64,000 bases of DNA from Symbiodinium natans (taxonomy: Eukaryota > Sar > Dinophyceae > Suessiales > Symbiodiniaceae). The notes beneath the pieces are model-generated. The model was not told the DNA's origin, searched no databases, and saw only the letters and a list, made by a program, of their open reading frames with translations. Numbering within the stretch: position 1 is the first letter of the stretch; every line of letters begins with the position of its first letter. The position numbers and the translations under genes were made by a program. Location of the stretch: contig CAJNDS010000513.1 of assembly GCA_905221605.1 (NCBI GenBank), positions 276,682 to 340,681 of the forward strand, written 5' to 3'. This document shows, piece after piece, positions 28,454 to 38,969 of the stretch.

Positions 28454-28813
28454 TTATGACTGTTGTGATGGCTTGACAATGGTCAGCAGGCGGCCTTGCC
28501 ATCCCGTCGCGTTGGGGCCTTCAGGCTTGCAGAGGCCAGCCTTGCAAAATGGACACGCAAATTGAGAATCACAAAGGCATGAAGGCACACGGAACTCGCA
28601 CGGAGCATGCAGTACGGACATGTGCGACTGCACGAAGATCTTTGAAACTTCGGCACCGTCGCCGCAGCTTCTTGCGCCGTGCTTCGCGTCGCCTTGGCGT
28701 CCTGGGCACAATGGAAGACGTTTAATTTGCACGCAGCGCTGGCAAGGCACTTCCTTACAGCACTGTGCAGCGATCAGCACTATCAATACCACCGTAGGGA
28801 AAAATGCTGACAA
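28454..28813 (-). CDS. Cys-rich open frame, possible exon (uncertain)
   Basis: A 119-codon open frame whose first 20 residues are hydrophobic and could be a signal peptide or membrane segment. Several Cys pairs follow: PCQRC, SCLCDSQFACPFCKAGLC. The spacing hints at zinc binding or disulfides. There is no recognisable family, no conserved neighbour, and other frames here are also open. It may be an exon of a decayed gene or chance. A weak resemblance, C-x2-C followed by IK and LPL, exists to the plus-strand frame at 35710-35952. Confidence 0.15.
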   Translation of the reverse strand: MSAFFPTVVLIVLIAAQCCKEVPCQRCVQIKRLPLCPGRQGDAKHGARSCGDGAEVSKIFVQSHMSVLHAPCEFRVPSCLCDSQFACPFCKAGLCKPEGPNATGWQGRLLTIVKPSQQS

Positions 28814-31800
28814 AGTGGCATCCGTCCCGATCTCAAGCCTTCATGGCTTGACAGGGCTTGACAGGCGTCGGCTTCCACATGTGGCTGATTGACGACATAA
28901 GCAGGAACAAACGCGCAGAGATATGACGCGACATGGACAAAGCATGCTTCGGCCTCTGCCAGGACTGGCGGCAGCCTTCAACTCGACAGTCAAGTCGGCA
29001 GTGGATGGCAGCGGTAAACTTCGAATAACTTTAGCTCGGGCGCCGATCCGGGGCGAGAAGACGCCCTTAGTCAAAAACACAAAAAAAGACCTACAGCACA
29101 CATTCTATAAGATAGTGTCATGCGCTGCTCACGTATGGCAAGGCTGCAATGAGCGACAAGCAGCTCTACAACAGGCCGCAGTGGATTTCTTAAAGTCACA
29201 AACATCATAGAAGTCCATGATGCTTTCGGCTTTCGGTGCCAGCAAGTGTCGAGAGGTTCCCGGAGTTGACTCGATTTCCTGCTCACCGTGGCACTTCTTG
29301 CTACAATCTGTTGTGCTGCGCAATTCTGCCCATCGTGCCCTGGTCATGCCTGCAGATGAACCGGACGCCTCACGGCTGAGGCTTCGCCGAGCCTTTGGCA
29401 TTGTCACGTCATGTCGCGCCATCGTACTCTTTGAGACCCCTTCAGCTGCTTGCAGTATATCCTGCTCCTAGAATACCTGGCCAAAAACAGTGACATCTTA
29501 AAAAATGATGGCAAGTTCCCATTGTGCAGCTGGATGGCCGAAGACCGTGACGGAGTCTTCCTCGGCAGTGCTGGTGCTGGCCCACGCACCTTTTCCCCAA
29601 ACTTTATCTGCCTTAGGCTGCCTTGCAACAAGGCTCGCCTAGTAGCAGAAAACGATGCCTCACAGTTCGATGGACCCACCAGAAAGTCCTGTGTGGTAAA
29701 TGTGCATATATTGGCATATTGCCCATGCCAAGACTCTCGAGTTCCATGGAGCTGGTCCGCTGCTTGCCTTCACAACGATAGGTGTGAGGTTCACTTCTGC
29801 CCACACTTGTGCTCTTCACGCAACGTGGGCTTGCAAAGATTCCACGATCCACACAAGACTTGCAACTGGGACATCGATAGATCCTGCCTATCCTTCTCTG
29901 GTTTCCGCTGGATGTGGCTTGAAACAATCTCATATTTGTTTGATCGTGTTTGCCAAGTGTCTGGGGCTCTTGGTCTTGTCGGTGTCGGATAAGTTGCTGA
30001 GACTCCTGCTTGCCTCGGCACATCTTGCACCGAGCTTGGCCGAAAAAGGAGGGAATGGATGTGTGCAGAAGTATCAAACATGTTGGCTGCCACGTGCTCA
30101 AACGCAAAATGACCCAAAGCTGCTGCAAACAGAGCTGACATCTACTTGTACGTATCCTCCGAGAGACCGATCGGCTCTTCGCCTCCTTCTCGCTGATCTG
30201 ACTGGTATCCCGGCCTCCTGATTGCAACGACAGTAGTGATAGATTTGCGCCTTTAGGGCACTGCTGCCTTATATTCAACATTGTAGGGCAACGTGAATCC
30301 GCACTGCTGCCTGTCACTGTGGCTGCCTGTCACTTGAATTGAGAAACCTTGCCAAGCATCGGGATGGAGCTCGCTTCGCCGTCGCAGGTTTGGACCCTTT
30401 GCGCTGACTGCGAGCCTGGTTTGTGCTCGTGTTGTCAGTGAGACCGAAAGGGGAGAACGCATGAGGAGATTGCATTTGGTGCTGCCTGCCAGGATAAGGC
30501 TTGGGCAGATGGAGTCCGGCTATTTAGCAGCCGCATGACCGGCTGTTTAGCAGCCACATGACCCTGATACATACTTTGTGATATTTTGTTACTCTTGGGT
30601 TGGGTCGGGGGGGAAAAGTATTTCCAGAGATACCTTTCTTTCGACTCTGAAGCTTTCCAAGAGGCATTTGCATTTCTTCCGCTGGATCCGGATCTTTTTC
30701 TCTGCTTCTTCTTCGGCACATTCCTGAAAGACGGGATGGCCGTACAAAGGCAAGCGTGCGCTGGAGAAGAGAAGCAAACGGATGGATGGTCCTTCCGTGC
30801 GCTCTTGAAACTACAAGGAAATGCCACAGACTATTCGCCACTGAGTATAAACTATATGTACGTCACTGTCGTTGAGGGCTGTCAAAGGGAGCTCCGCAAG
30901 CAAACGCCGTGACGCCCTCCGATTGCAAAAGGCAACCCGCACAGAAAAGCTACCCACTGAAAGAGAACAATCCCCATAAGAATGCGCTTGCCGGGTTTTG
31001 TTTAGCAAGGAGGACTTATTGGAGAACTGCATTCGGCCTCGTCCAGCTACAGCATCGCCCAGAAAAAGGCTATCATCTACTACTGTCCGTTGGCTCGCAG
31101 ACAAATGCCCACAAGCGTCTGAGAATCTTCGCCGCTCTTTCCTGGCAGACCTGAGGAAAACAACGAAGGCTCTGACACCGCCTGGGCTGCATGCTGCAAA
31201 ACCAGAAGCAGACTCAGGTGGCAGCCTTCTGCCATGCCACCCGTCTCTTTGGCGGCCTTTAAAAGCATGGTGCGACTTGGTCGACATCTTGAACAAAGCT
31301 TAAGTTCAGCCAGCCCTTGTGGAACTACTTTGACATGCGGTGTAACGAAGCCGCGAGCTCAACCGAAGGGGAGAAACACAGAGGCCAGTGCATGCATGCC
31401 CTGTTTGCTGCAGCGTGAAAAAACTTGTCAGAATGTGTATCAAAGTGCCGCGTCGTCGGATCTCTCCAGCGAGGAAGCACTGGGCGTTCGCCGCTGGCGT
31501 CGCAGAGGTGGCTTTCCCAGCTTGCCACCTTTACGTAGAAGTTTTATTCAAGCGTTTCAGGAGATTATACAGCCCGACAACTAAGAGATAACGCAGGCAG
31601 CTTCAGGATGCACTGCGTGTACAGCAGTGACCCCACTAGAACCGGCATGGTGATTTACTTACCCGTGGTGCATGTCCAGAAGTGCCTTTGGCTTTGGATT
31701 GCGCCCTCTTCTCCGTGGATTCAGTTGCACTTTGCTCAGGCTCCTTGGATTCATTAACTCAGCAGGTTTGATGAGATTTGCACATCACACCTGCAACATT

Positions 31801-32683
31801 GTAATGTTTGAGACCGCGTTGAGGAGGAGCTGCTGGATTCTCGGCTTCCATGAGAAAGGCACCTTGGGCCCGTTCCAAAGCTGGGATCTGCGGCTGTTAG
31901 GCTACGTGGCCCCTGCTTCGACACCTCCAAAAATCAATTCGCTTGCCAAGCAAGTGTTTCAGCGCCCTGAGTGTCGGACTGGCTGGCAGTGACCAAAGAT
32001 CATCCAGCTCCAAGTTGTACACAGCACTGCCCTGAACGTGTAAGCTCAAACCGCTGGCAACTCGACTACTTCATCCAATTCGGTACGACACAGATAGCAT
32101 AGCTCTGGGCATCGCGCCTTTGATCGGCTGTTAGATTTGGAGCTGCCTGAGCAGGGTGAGTTCCTCTGTACCCCTTGTAGAAGCACCAGGCATAATGGTC
32201 CAAACGAGGAATCGGTGGGATCAAGTCATATACGGTACCCTACGGAAAAAATGTCATAGCAACTCCAGAGGTGGCTGGCATGTGACAAGGTCTGATGCGA
32301 GTTCCCTACGACTTCTGCAGCGAGGTGCGAGAGATCGAAACCATCGAGTCCGAGGGCTCCAAAATGTCTGGTACATCCGCAATGTACTCCTCCCAAAGAG
32401 CTGGTTCTTGCTCTGTGCGGCTTTGTCAAATATGCTATTGCCTGAAGTTGCATCATGGCCTAAGTCTATTGCTCTTTTGTGGCTGAGGCGTTCCCTGCAG
32501 CAGCCTTCTTTCAACTCGCGGCGGTCACAGTGCTCTTTCAGTTAGAAGTTGTCTGGAGTGCATGCAGCAGTGAGGCATGTTTGTCAAAATCTTTGCAAAA
32601 TGCCACAAGCCTCTCACGATGTCGGCTAGGTCTCGGAAGATGCAAAATGCAGAGGGCTCGCCTTAGCCACGACGGGCGGGTCG
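28814..32683. other. No recognisable gene
   Basis: The longest frame is 29613-30317 on the minus strand (234 codons). It contains two Cys pairs (CKMC and CPSC) but no recognisable domain. Overlapping frames on the plus strand are also open. I see nothing else of note. Confidence 0.4.
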
Positions 32684-32994
32684 GCGCCCATTGGGTTCCG
32701 TGGGCTTCTTGGCGGGCGTTGAGGAAGCCGACATGACCTTGGCGAGGATCTCCTCGGCCTATTCTTTTATCAGGCTGGAGTACATAACGAAAAGCATCGG
32801 CCAGCGGAGAGATTTTGAGCAGTTTCTCCTTAAGAACTACGCATCATCTTTTCCAGTGGCCGATGCTTTTCAGTCGGCTTCCTCAAAGCCCGCCGCCAAG
32901 AAAACCTCGGAGCCCAATAAGCGCCCCTCCGCGCCAAGATCATGCCGGCTTGTTCAAAGCCCGCCAAGAACGCCTCGAAGCCCAATAAGCGCCG
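32684..32994. repeat. Imperfect inverted plus tandem duplication of a Lys/Pro-coding block
   Basis: The left arm (32684-32803) is inverted relative to the right arm (32853-32926), with about 49 nt between. Ends of the arms match well: AAAAGCATCGGCCA against TGGCCGATGCTTTT, and GGCTTCTTGGCGGGC against GCCCGCCGCCAAGAA. The left arm carries about 60 nt absent from the right arm. The right arm is repeated directly at about 32946-32994 (CAAAGCCCGCC.AAGAA...CCCAATAAGCGCC). Translated, the copies read Lys/Pro/Ser-rich, for example AAKKTSEPNKRPSAP on plus, resembling a basic nuclear protein tail. That identity is only a guess. Confidence 0.65.
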
Positions 32995-35709
32995 GTGGAC
33001 AAAGGGTCTACGCCATGTTCCTGCGCGCTTCCTCTCTTCTCCACATCAAGAGTTGCCTGCAGCATCTCCTGCTGTGTCAAGGCGCCCGGAGGAGGGCCCA
33101 AAGAGATAACCCCAGGCGCCTCGTCTTCTGCAGCCATGGCACGGGCTACAGACAGGCTCTAGCGCCGGAATCACCTCCACACGAAGAAGGGCGACATGAC
33201 GCCGTGAGCACAACATGACTATGACTATGACGCCAACACTCCTTCCAAGGCAGCAGTTTCAGCAGGAACTTGCAGTGCGAGAAACTCAAACTAGACTTTC
33301 ACACAGCCGTGATCTGTCTCTAATTCAAGGGGCTTGGGTTCAATATGATTCAATGAGCTCGACTAGTGCTCCCCTCCCCACTGCCGCGCATGACCTTTAC
33401 ACTATTATCTTCAAGTGCTCCTCTCGAGTCCTTTGCTTCTGGGAGCGTGGGCTTCCTCAGCTTTGCAGCCGCTGGCAAGGCTGGCCGTACTCTTGAAGAA
33501 ACGACATGCTGCCATCTATATTTGTAGGAACCATGGGAGCTACCTTCTCCCTGTCTCCTAAGCTTACCAAGAGCTGCGCTTCAGACCAGCTTTGTCAGGC
33601 ATGCTCTAAAGCCTTCCAGACCGTGCAAACTTGTCTAGCCCTCCACAATTTGTGCTTCCTGTGACGTCCTTTTTGTCAAAGTCCCTTTCTTCATGCAGAC
33701 ATTCCAACCAGCCAGGTCCAGGTAAACCAAGGCCATGAATTTGAGGGATTCGCACTGCCGGCACAAAGCTTGCCGATGAACTGTTTTCCGAGGGATGTTT
33801 TCGAAATTGCCAGTTCCAATCTTGACAAGGAGCCATCTTGCAGCCATAGAACCCGAGCTGCTCCGCCCTGCTCGTCACCGCCAGGCAAGGCACATCTGGT
33901 TACCTGGCAGCCAGGTAGCTGCCGAGTAGCTGCTCTTGAGACGAAAAACAGGTACGAACATGCGCTGTTACAAACGGCGATCACGACCTATAAAACAAGA
34001 TCCCTGCGTAACCCTCAAAAAACAGAGTCAATGCTGACCCTCCCCCGCCCCCCCCCCCCCCAACCAAAACAACGAAAACCATTGAATCTAATTGAATCTA
34101 TCCCCCCCGAGCTTCTCGAAACGAGTGGTTCGACCGGTTTGCCTGCTACACTCAAGCCTAGCTACGCTAGCTTTCGATGGTGACCATGCCCTCGACTTAT
34201 TTTAAAGTTGTCACCCTACGCTTTCCATACCACCTCTGAGGCTGACGTACCTTAGCCACCCTCCGCATAAGCAAAAGCCATCACCATGGAGCCCCATTCT
34301 CTCCAGCCAGCCGATGCCAGGATATGCCAGGTGATCATGCGCAGTTGATCAGTGTGGCTCTGGGCCTGCCGGCCCCATTGCAGCGCCCGACGCTTGGCGC
34401 CACTTCGTGCCGTGAGAGCAGACATACTGCCTGGGGAGGTCAGGGCGACAAGCGTCCACAGTCTCTCTCTTTACTGTTGCATTTGGTTTGATTTGTGAGG
34501 CAGGATTTGTTCCTGTTTAGACGCTTTCGGGGGTTATATGGTTTTCATAGGGAGGAGTTTAGATAAGCTTAGAAGGGGCAGCGCTGCCCGGCAATCTTTT
34601 TTTCAAGGCGCGCCACGTGGAATTTCTTACGACGCCTGGACGATTTGACCTAAAAGCGGGACCCCCAAACAGTCAGGTTGTCCTGAATAGCCCAGCCAAA
34701 TTGACCTAATAGAGGAGGCCCCTACTAAACCAGGTCGAAAATCAGCCGTTATTGCCGAGCGGTATCGTTGCCTTGCACTTTGAACCCTCGTACAAGATGA
34801 TTTTTGGAGAGCAAAAGCAACCAATCCGCCAAACAGAAGTTCCTGGGGAGCGGTCGTGTCTTCTAAGGCAGAAGTGCTTCTTTGAAGGGAGAATTAACGA
34901 GAGATTCTGGGAAAGAGCTGCTTGAGGCCAGGCTTCAAAACTTTTCTCTGCCTGGGAGCCGCAAGGCTTCTATTCAATTGCTTTCTATACTAGCCGGGCG
35001 GGGATTCTGTGCCCATATAAATCTCCTGAGTTATCGTATAAGCCAAACACGCACCACAACCCTTCAAGAGAAGACCCGCTGGCCCAGTACCACATCCCCT
35101 GTGAACCCGGAACTCGTTGTTTGAACGGCAAAGATTTCTTGTCAGTGAATTTCGAACAATTTCACCAGGCTAATGTGGCAACTGAAGCAGTCGAACTAAT
35201 TCGTATGAAGACAACACGTTGTTTTAAGTTGTTTTGACGCTTTTTCTGTTGATTTATATTTGTTTGCTTTAGATTCAATTCTTGAAGTTTCGGTTTCCCT
35301 TCGCACGATCGATCTCGTTCGCTTACCTTTATGTTCCGAGTTCCGGGAAGTTCATTGTTTCGTACAGTAATTAAACCAAATGCAAGGGACCTGTCTTTGA
35401 TGGGCTGTTTTCTTAGCGGTTATTTCACTCTGAAGGCCTAGAAAGAGAACAGCAAACAAACAACGACCCGTGATTCCCCCCCACCTCACCCCCAGGCTTC
35501 GCCCCGCAACCCATTTGAATCAACCTTGGGGGCAGGTTCAAGATGTTAAGGCAATAACGGTACGTCAACAAGCCGAATGGATCTGTACTATTCGTGTCGG
35601 GCCAAGCACCTTCTGGGGATGGCGTCTCTTCCTGGGCGTGGATGCCCGTGAGACCTGTCACCTGTGGCGACTCAGGCTCTCTGCTGCGGCATGTTACACG
35701 GCCACCTGA
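32995..35709. other. No recognisable gene; poly-C run near 34045-34062
   Basis: Short open frames only. A run of C residues near 34.05 kb (CCCCGCC followed by about ten C) is the only low-complexity feature. Confidence 0.5.
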
Positions 35710-35952
35710 CTGGAACAAGCACCTACGCACTTACACTGCACGGCCTGCCGCCGCATAAAACCCGGCTTGCCCTTGCCCACGTTCGGGCCGGTTGTGGAGA
35801 AGCCTTGTGTAAGGTGCTTCGGCATGCTTCGATCTACTTTCATGAGGCATGCGAAATACATGTATGCCAAGGCACCAATGCTTAAGTCCTCTTCCACATG
35901 CGGGATATGCGAGGATTGGCGGCTCATTGTCGCCTCGTCCCATGAGTGCTAG
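35710..35952 (+). CDS. Cys-rich open frame with three CxxC pairs (possible exon)
   Basis: Bounded by a TGA just upstream and a TAG at 35950-35952, this 80-codon frame contains HCTAC, PCVRC and TCGIC pairs spaced about 25 residues apart, with basic residues between. Three evenly spaced CxxC pairs suggest a zinc-binding fragment. There is no ATG near the start, so it could only be an internal exon or a relic. Another frame downstream (36064-36327, plus) also has a CKAC pair and further cysteines. No family is recognised. Confidence 0.2.
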   Translation: MEQAPTHLHCTACRRIKPGLPLPTFGPVVEKPCVRCFGMLRSTFMRHAKYMYAKAPMLKSSSTCGICEDWRLIVASSHEC

Positions 35953-37066
35953 AGCCTTGTGAATAGAAGCTGGACACGCCTGATGTTGCTTGAACCGCCA
36001 TCCTTGTTAGACTCCAAGTGCCACTGGTCCTATTGCACATCAAAGCTTTATTGACAAAGTCGCTTGGCGAGCCAGGGCTCCACGTTCCAAGCGAGGATGC
36101 TGCCTGCCTGCAAAGCTTGTACAAGGAAACAAATGCAAGCGATGCGCTCTGCTTTGCACGGGAGACGATTTCATGTGCAGCTTGCACCTAACTGGTTGCC
36201 GGTTACGAAGCAAAAGCCGTGTGCAAGGCCGAACATCTGCAAAACGAAGCAGTGTGTGTTAACAACTGCATGGCAGCCCTCCTGGCCAAGATGGAAGAGT
36301 CCCATTCCTTTCGGTATACTGAGATAACGAACGATTTCCACACAGGCTACATAGGGTAAAAGTCATGACGTTTCGCTAGTTTTTGTAGTTTTCTTGTTCA
36401 ATGCGAAGCTTGAGGACGAGACACAGAGTCAGCATCACTCAACATTCATACCCCGCCATCCAAGAAATCCGTCAGGTCAGCGGAATGCGAAGGACTTCGC
36501 ACAACCTCCGCCTCCCAAGTTCGGCTCTGAGTGAGGCAAGACAAGCAGGTCTCATGTGTCCTCCCAATGTCAAGCCAGCTGCCACTGCGCAGCCTCCGTT
36601 TCCAAGCTGCGGTGGATAGTAGCCTGCCGATTTGTGTGAAGCTGCTGTATAACACCCTTAAGTGCAGGATGACCACACGCGCACAAAAGCTGTGATGCGG
36701 TGACAGCCTGACGCAAGATTCCTCTGCCAGCCGGCCGCGCCCGTGGATTTCCTGACACAGAGCTGCTGTCAAGTAGCAGGTTTGCATGCCACTGAACAGT
36801 TCTGATGTCGACCATCAGCATTGAACTCGTGAGCAGAGTGCACCTGAGCTTAAGCAACCAGACCGCAAAGACAGAGCAAGAAGCCCCTCCATGCCCAAGC
36901 TAGGCCTGAGGAGGGCGGGGTGGCCATGCCGATCTGAAGGTCAAGTTCAGAGCCCTGCGGTGTCTCCTGTCCGCCGTGATGTTTGCCCACGTCCCACTTG
37001 CTTCTGAACATGACGAACGTGACCATCGTAGAAAAAAATGTTGGCTTGACTTTGGGGATTGTTTGT

Positions 37067-37067
<1 letters not shown>
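35953..37067. other. No recognisable gene
   Basis: Short open frames, including the Cys-containing plus frame at 36064-36327 that may belong with the preceding fragment. Nothing else is visible up to the CAA tract. Confidence 0.45.

Positions 37068-37123
<56 letters not shown>
37068..37123 (-). repeat. (CAA)n tract at the downstream end of the gene cluster
   Basis: About 18 CAA units on plus, so (TTG)n on the coding strand of the cluster. Some non-LTR retroelements end in a simple-repeat tail in place of poly(A), which makes this a candidate 3' tail of the unit. A plain microsatellite is the alternative. The tract yields poly-Asn, poly-Gln and poly-Leu frames that are not genes. Confidence 0.85.
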
Positions 37124-37461
37124 TTTCATTTCATTTCGAACGCATGTGCGGGTTATGTCCCGCACCTTGGCGGGCATCGAGGGTGAAAATGAAGTGACCT
37201 ACTCGTTCGGGACCTGGTCTGTTTCGATGTCCTGGCCATTGTAGCCAGGCGGGTTGCGCTTCTGTACACTTCTCTGCGAGATTGGTCTTCAACCTCAGCA
37301 GGCAAGCTGGCAGGCAGGCCGAGTCTGGGGGGCATCAGCTTAGCAGGCTGGCGCTTGTGCATTATAAGGCATGGAGGCTTTTCTTCTGCAGTGCGAGCAG
37401 TGGTCTGGAGGTGTGATTAAGTCCAGAATTCGGACTAGAGGAACTTAGGGATTTGATGGTT
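37124..37461. other. Downstream untranslated region of the cluster
   Basis: No reading frame or repeat of note between the CAA tract and the last hairpin. If the cluster is transcribed to the CAA tract, this is the 3' untranslated region of gene A. Confidence 0.4.
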
Positions 37462-37494
37462 CAGTTTGCTGGAGGCGACCTCACTCGCATACTG
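37462..37494 (-). repeat. Hairpin element copy 1 (3' end of gene A)
   Basis: Core TGGAGGCGACCTCACTC at 37470-37486. Arms CAGTTTGC (37462-37469) and GCATACTG (37487-37494) pair at seven of eight positions. The stop codon of gene A lies inside the core (GAG TGA on minus). Confidence 0.85.
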
Positions 37495-38773
37495 GAACCA
37501 GGCTGGTTGTCCGATGTGGGGACGCCAGAATGACAGCTTCTCGAGCTCGAAGGAGGGACCGAAGCCGTCCACGATGAGAGGAGGTAAGCATCTTGAACAC
37601 TATTGCATAGGGCTTGTGCTCTTCGTAGATGTCATCATAGAGTGGATTGATGATTTGATAGAAGCGGAGGGCCATGCTGTTCTGGAAGTCTTGAGAATGA
37701 TCCTCAGGGTTAGGAATGCCAGCATTAGCTTGAAATGCAGAGTTGACTTGTTTTAGCAGGGCATCCTCGAAGAGCTCCAGTAGTTCACCTCGCGAGATAA
37801 CCGTGTCCGCGATCAAGGATTGAATCCAAGAAACTTCCTCTGCATTGATTTCTCGAAGCAGCCACTGCCTGTACGTGACCAAATCTTCGCGAATTTGGTC
37901 CTGGTAGTGAGTAAGATGAGGCAGCAGAGCCAGGAGATGTTGGTCGTAGGACAAACCATTGAGGTGATGGTCCTGATGTTGAAAGCGCCATCCATTCTTA
38001 ACTGGCGATGCCCCTTCGGCGGAAGAAGAGACTTTGAGCAGCTGCTGCACCCGGTATACTGTGGAGGCTCGCCTTAGCGCCTGCAGGTCGAAGTATTGAA
38101 GGTCCAGTTGCTTGTCATCGTGCAGACGAAGATTGACGGGGAAGTAGTCCGAGCCCTGTCCTGGAGCATACGATGGCTGTGACTGCTCAATGCCTGAGAG
38201 TAGGCGTGGAGTTGACGATCGCATGAGAAGGTGTAGATGCGACAGGGCGTTAGCAATCATAAAGTGCACCTCACCTTGGCCGAAGTGGCGCGTCAGGTAC
38301 GTCCAGATGCGCTGGGTGGTAGGTTCCGCATCTTCGAGCTGGAAGGAGTTCTGGCCAGGGCCATCGTTGGTGTAGTCTCGAATCGCCTGAGAGATGAAGA
38401 GGAGCTGGCGCTTCTGATGGTACGTCAGAGTAGGAGAGCGAGGCTCTGTCAGCATCATCTCTTCATGCTTCCGTTTTGCGGCCAAGTTTCGAGGTGCGGT
38501 TTTGGGAAGGTAGAGCCGCAAGTCTCCCATGTGCCGGTGAACTTTCTCCGCGAGCAGCTTCAAGAAACTGCAGGTGCGCGAGGCTATCCGTATCTGGCGG
38601 TTCAAGTGTGGGATCGCTTCTCCCGCAGGGGTGCGTGAGGATGCCAGGTCCAGATTGCTTGCTGCGGCGGCACCAGATGGAGTTGTAGGGTAAACCGGCA
38701 GCGGTAGGAAGAGAGACTCAAGGAGTACCTCCATTGCCTGTTCACGGCTGAGAACGGGGTGAAGGTCTGCCAT
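37481..38773 (-). CDS. Gene A: unrecognised 430-aa protein of the A-D family
   Basis: The function is not recognised. The ATG at 38771-38773 lies about 15 nt downstream of hairpin copy 2 and begins MADLHPVLSREQ, matching the start of gene C. A and C are close paralogues, about two thirds identical by eye. Shared blocks include MEVLLESLFLPLPVYP, RQIRIASRTCSF, an Ala-Lys-Arg-Lys-His segment that could be a nuclear localisation signal, SQAIRDYTNDGPGQNSF, LQALRRAS and FYQIINPL. The protein looks soluble and largely helical, without signal peptide or membrane segments. Its last codon and stop, GAG TGA, are part of hairpin copy 1. It is the last gene of the cluster. A structural or nucleic-acid-binding role is possible but unsupported. 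Confidence 0.85.
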   Translation of the reverse strand: MADLHPVLSREQAMEVLLESLFLPLPVYPTTPSGAAAASNLDLASSRTPAGEAIPHLNRQIRIASRTCSFLKLLAEKVHRHMGDLRLYLPKTAPRNLAAKRKHEEMMLTEPRSPTLTYHQKRQLLFISQAIRDYTNDGPGQNSFQLEDAEPTTQRIWTYLTRHFGQGEVHFMIANALSHLHLLMRSSTPRLLSGIEQSQPSYAPGQGSDYFPVNLRLHDDKQLDLQYFDLQALRRASTVYRVQQLLKVSSSAEGASPVKNGWRFQHQDHHLNGLSYDQHLLALLPHLTHYQDQIREDLVTYRQWLLREINAEEVSWIQSLIADTVISRGELLELFEDALLKQVNSAFQANAGIPNPEDHSQDFQNSMALRFYQIINPLYDDIYEEHKPYAIVFKMLTSSHRGRLRSLLRAREAVILASPHRTTSLVPVCE

Positions 38774-38787
38774 GGGCCTAGGTGGAA

Positions 38788-38819
38788 GTTCGCCAGGAGG
38801 GGACCTCACTCGTGCGAAC
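38788..38819 (-). repeat. Hairpin element copy 2 (upstream of gene A start)
   Basis: Core AGGAGGGGACCTCACTC at 38795-38811. Arms GTTCGC (38788-38793) and GCGAAC (38814-38819) are perfect 6-bp complements. A C-G pair lies just inside them and one T is bulged. Confidence 0.9.
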
Positions 38820-38918
38820 CTGAGGGAAAACTTTGCGAGAAGAGCTGTGCTTGTGAGGCTTGACGTGGAAAGATTGGAGCTACAGGCTTTTTCCCCGCAA
38901 TTTGGGAAGATAGTGCAG

Positions 38919-38945
38919 CGAACAGGAGGGGACCTCACTCGTTTG
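38919..38945 (-). repeat. Hairpin element copy 3 (after gene B stop)
   Basis: Core AGGAGGGGACCTCACTC at 38924-38940. Arms CGAAC (38919-38923) and GTTTG (38941-38945) pair at four of five positions. Confidence 0.8.
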
Positions 38946-38969
38946 AAGTCTGTGGTGCTCGGACGGTCT

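Noticed and set aside
29613-30317. 234-codon minus-strand frame with two Cys pairs
   Set aside because: Too little support: no recognisable zinc domain and overlapping plus-strand frames of similar length.
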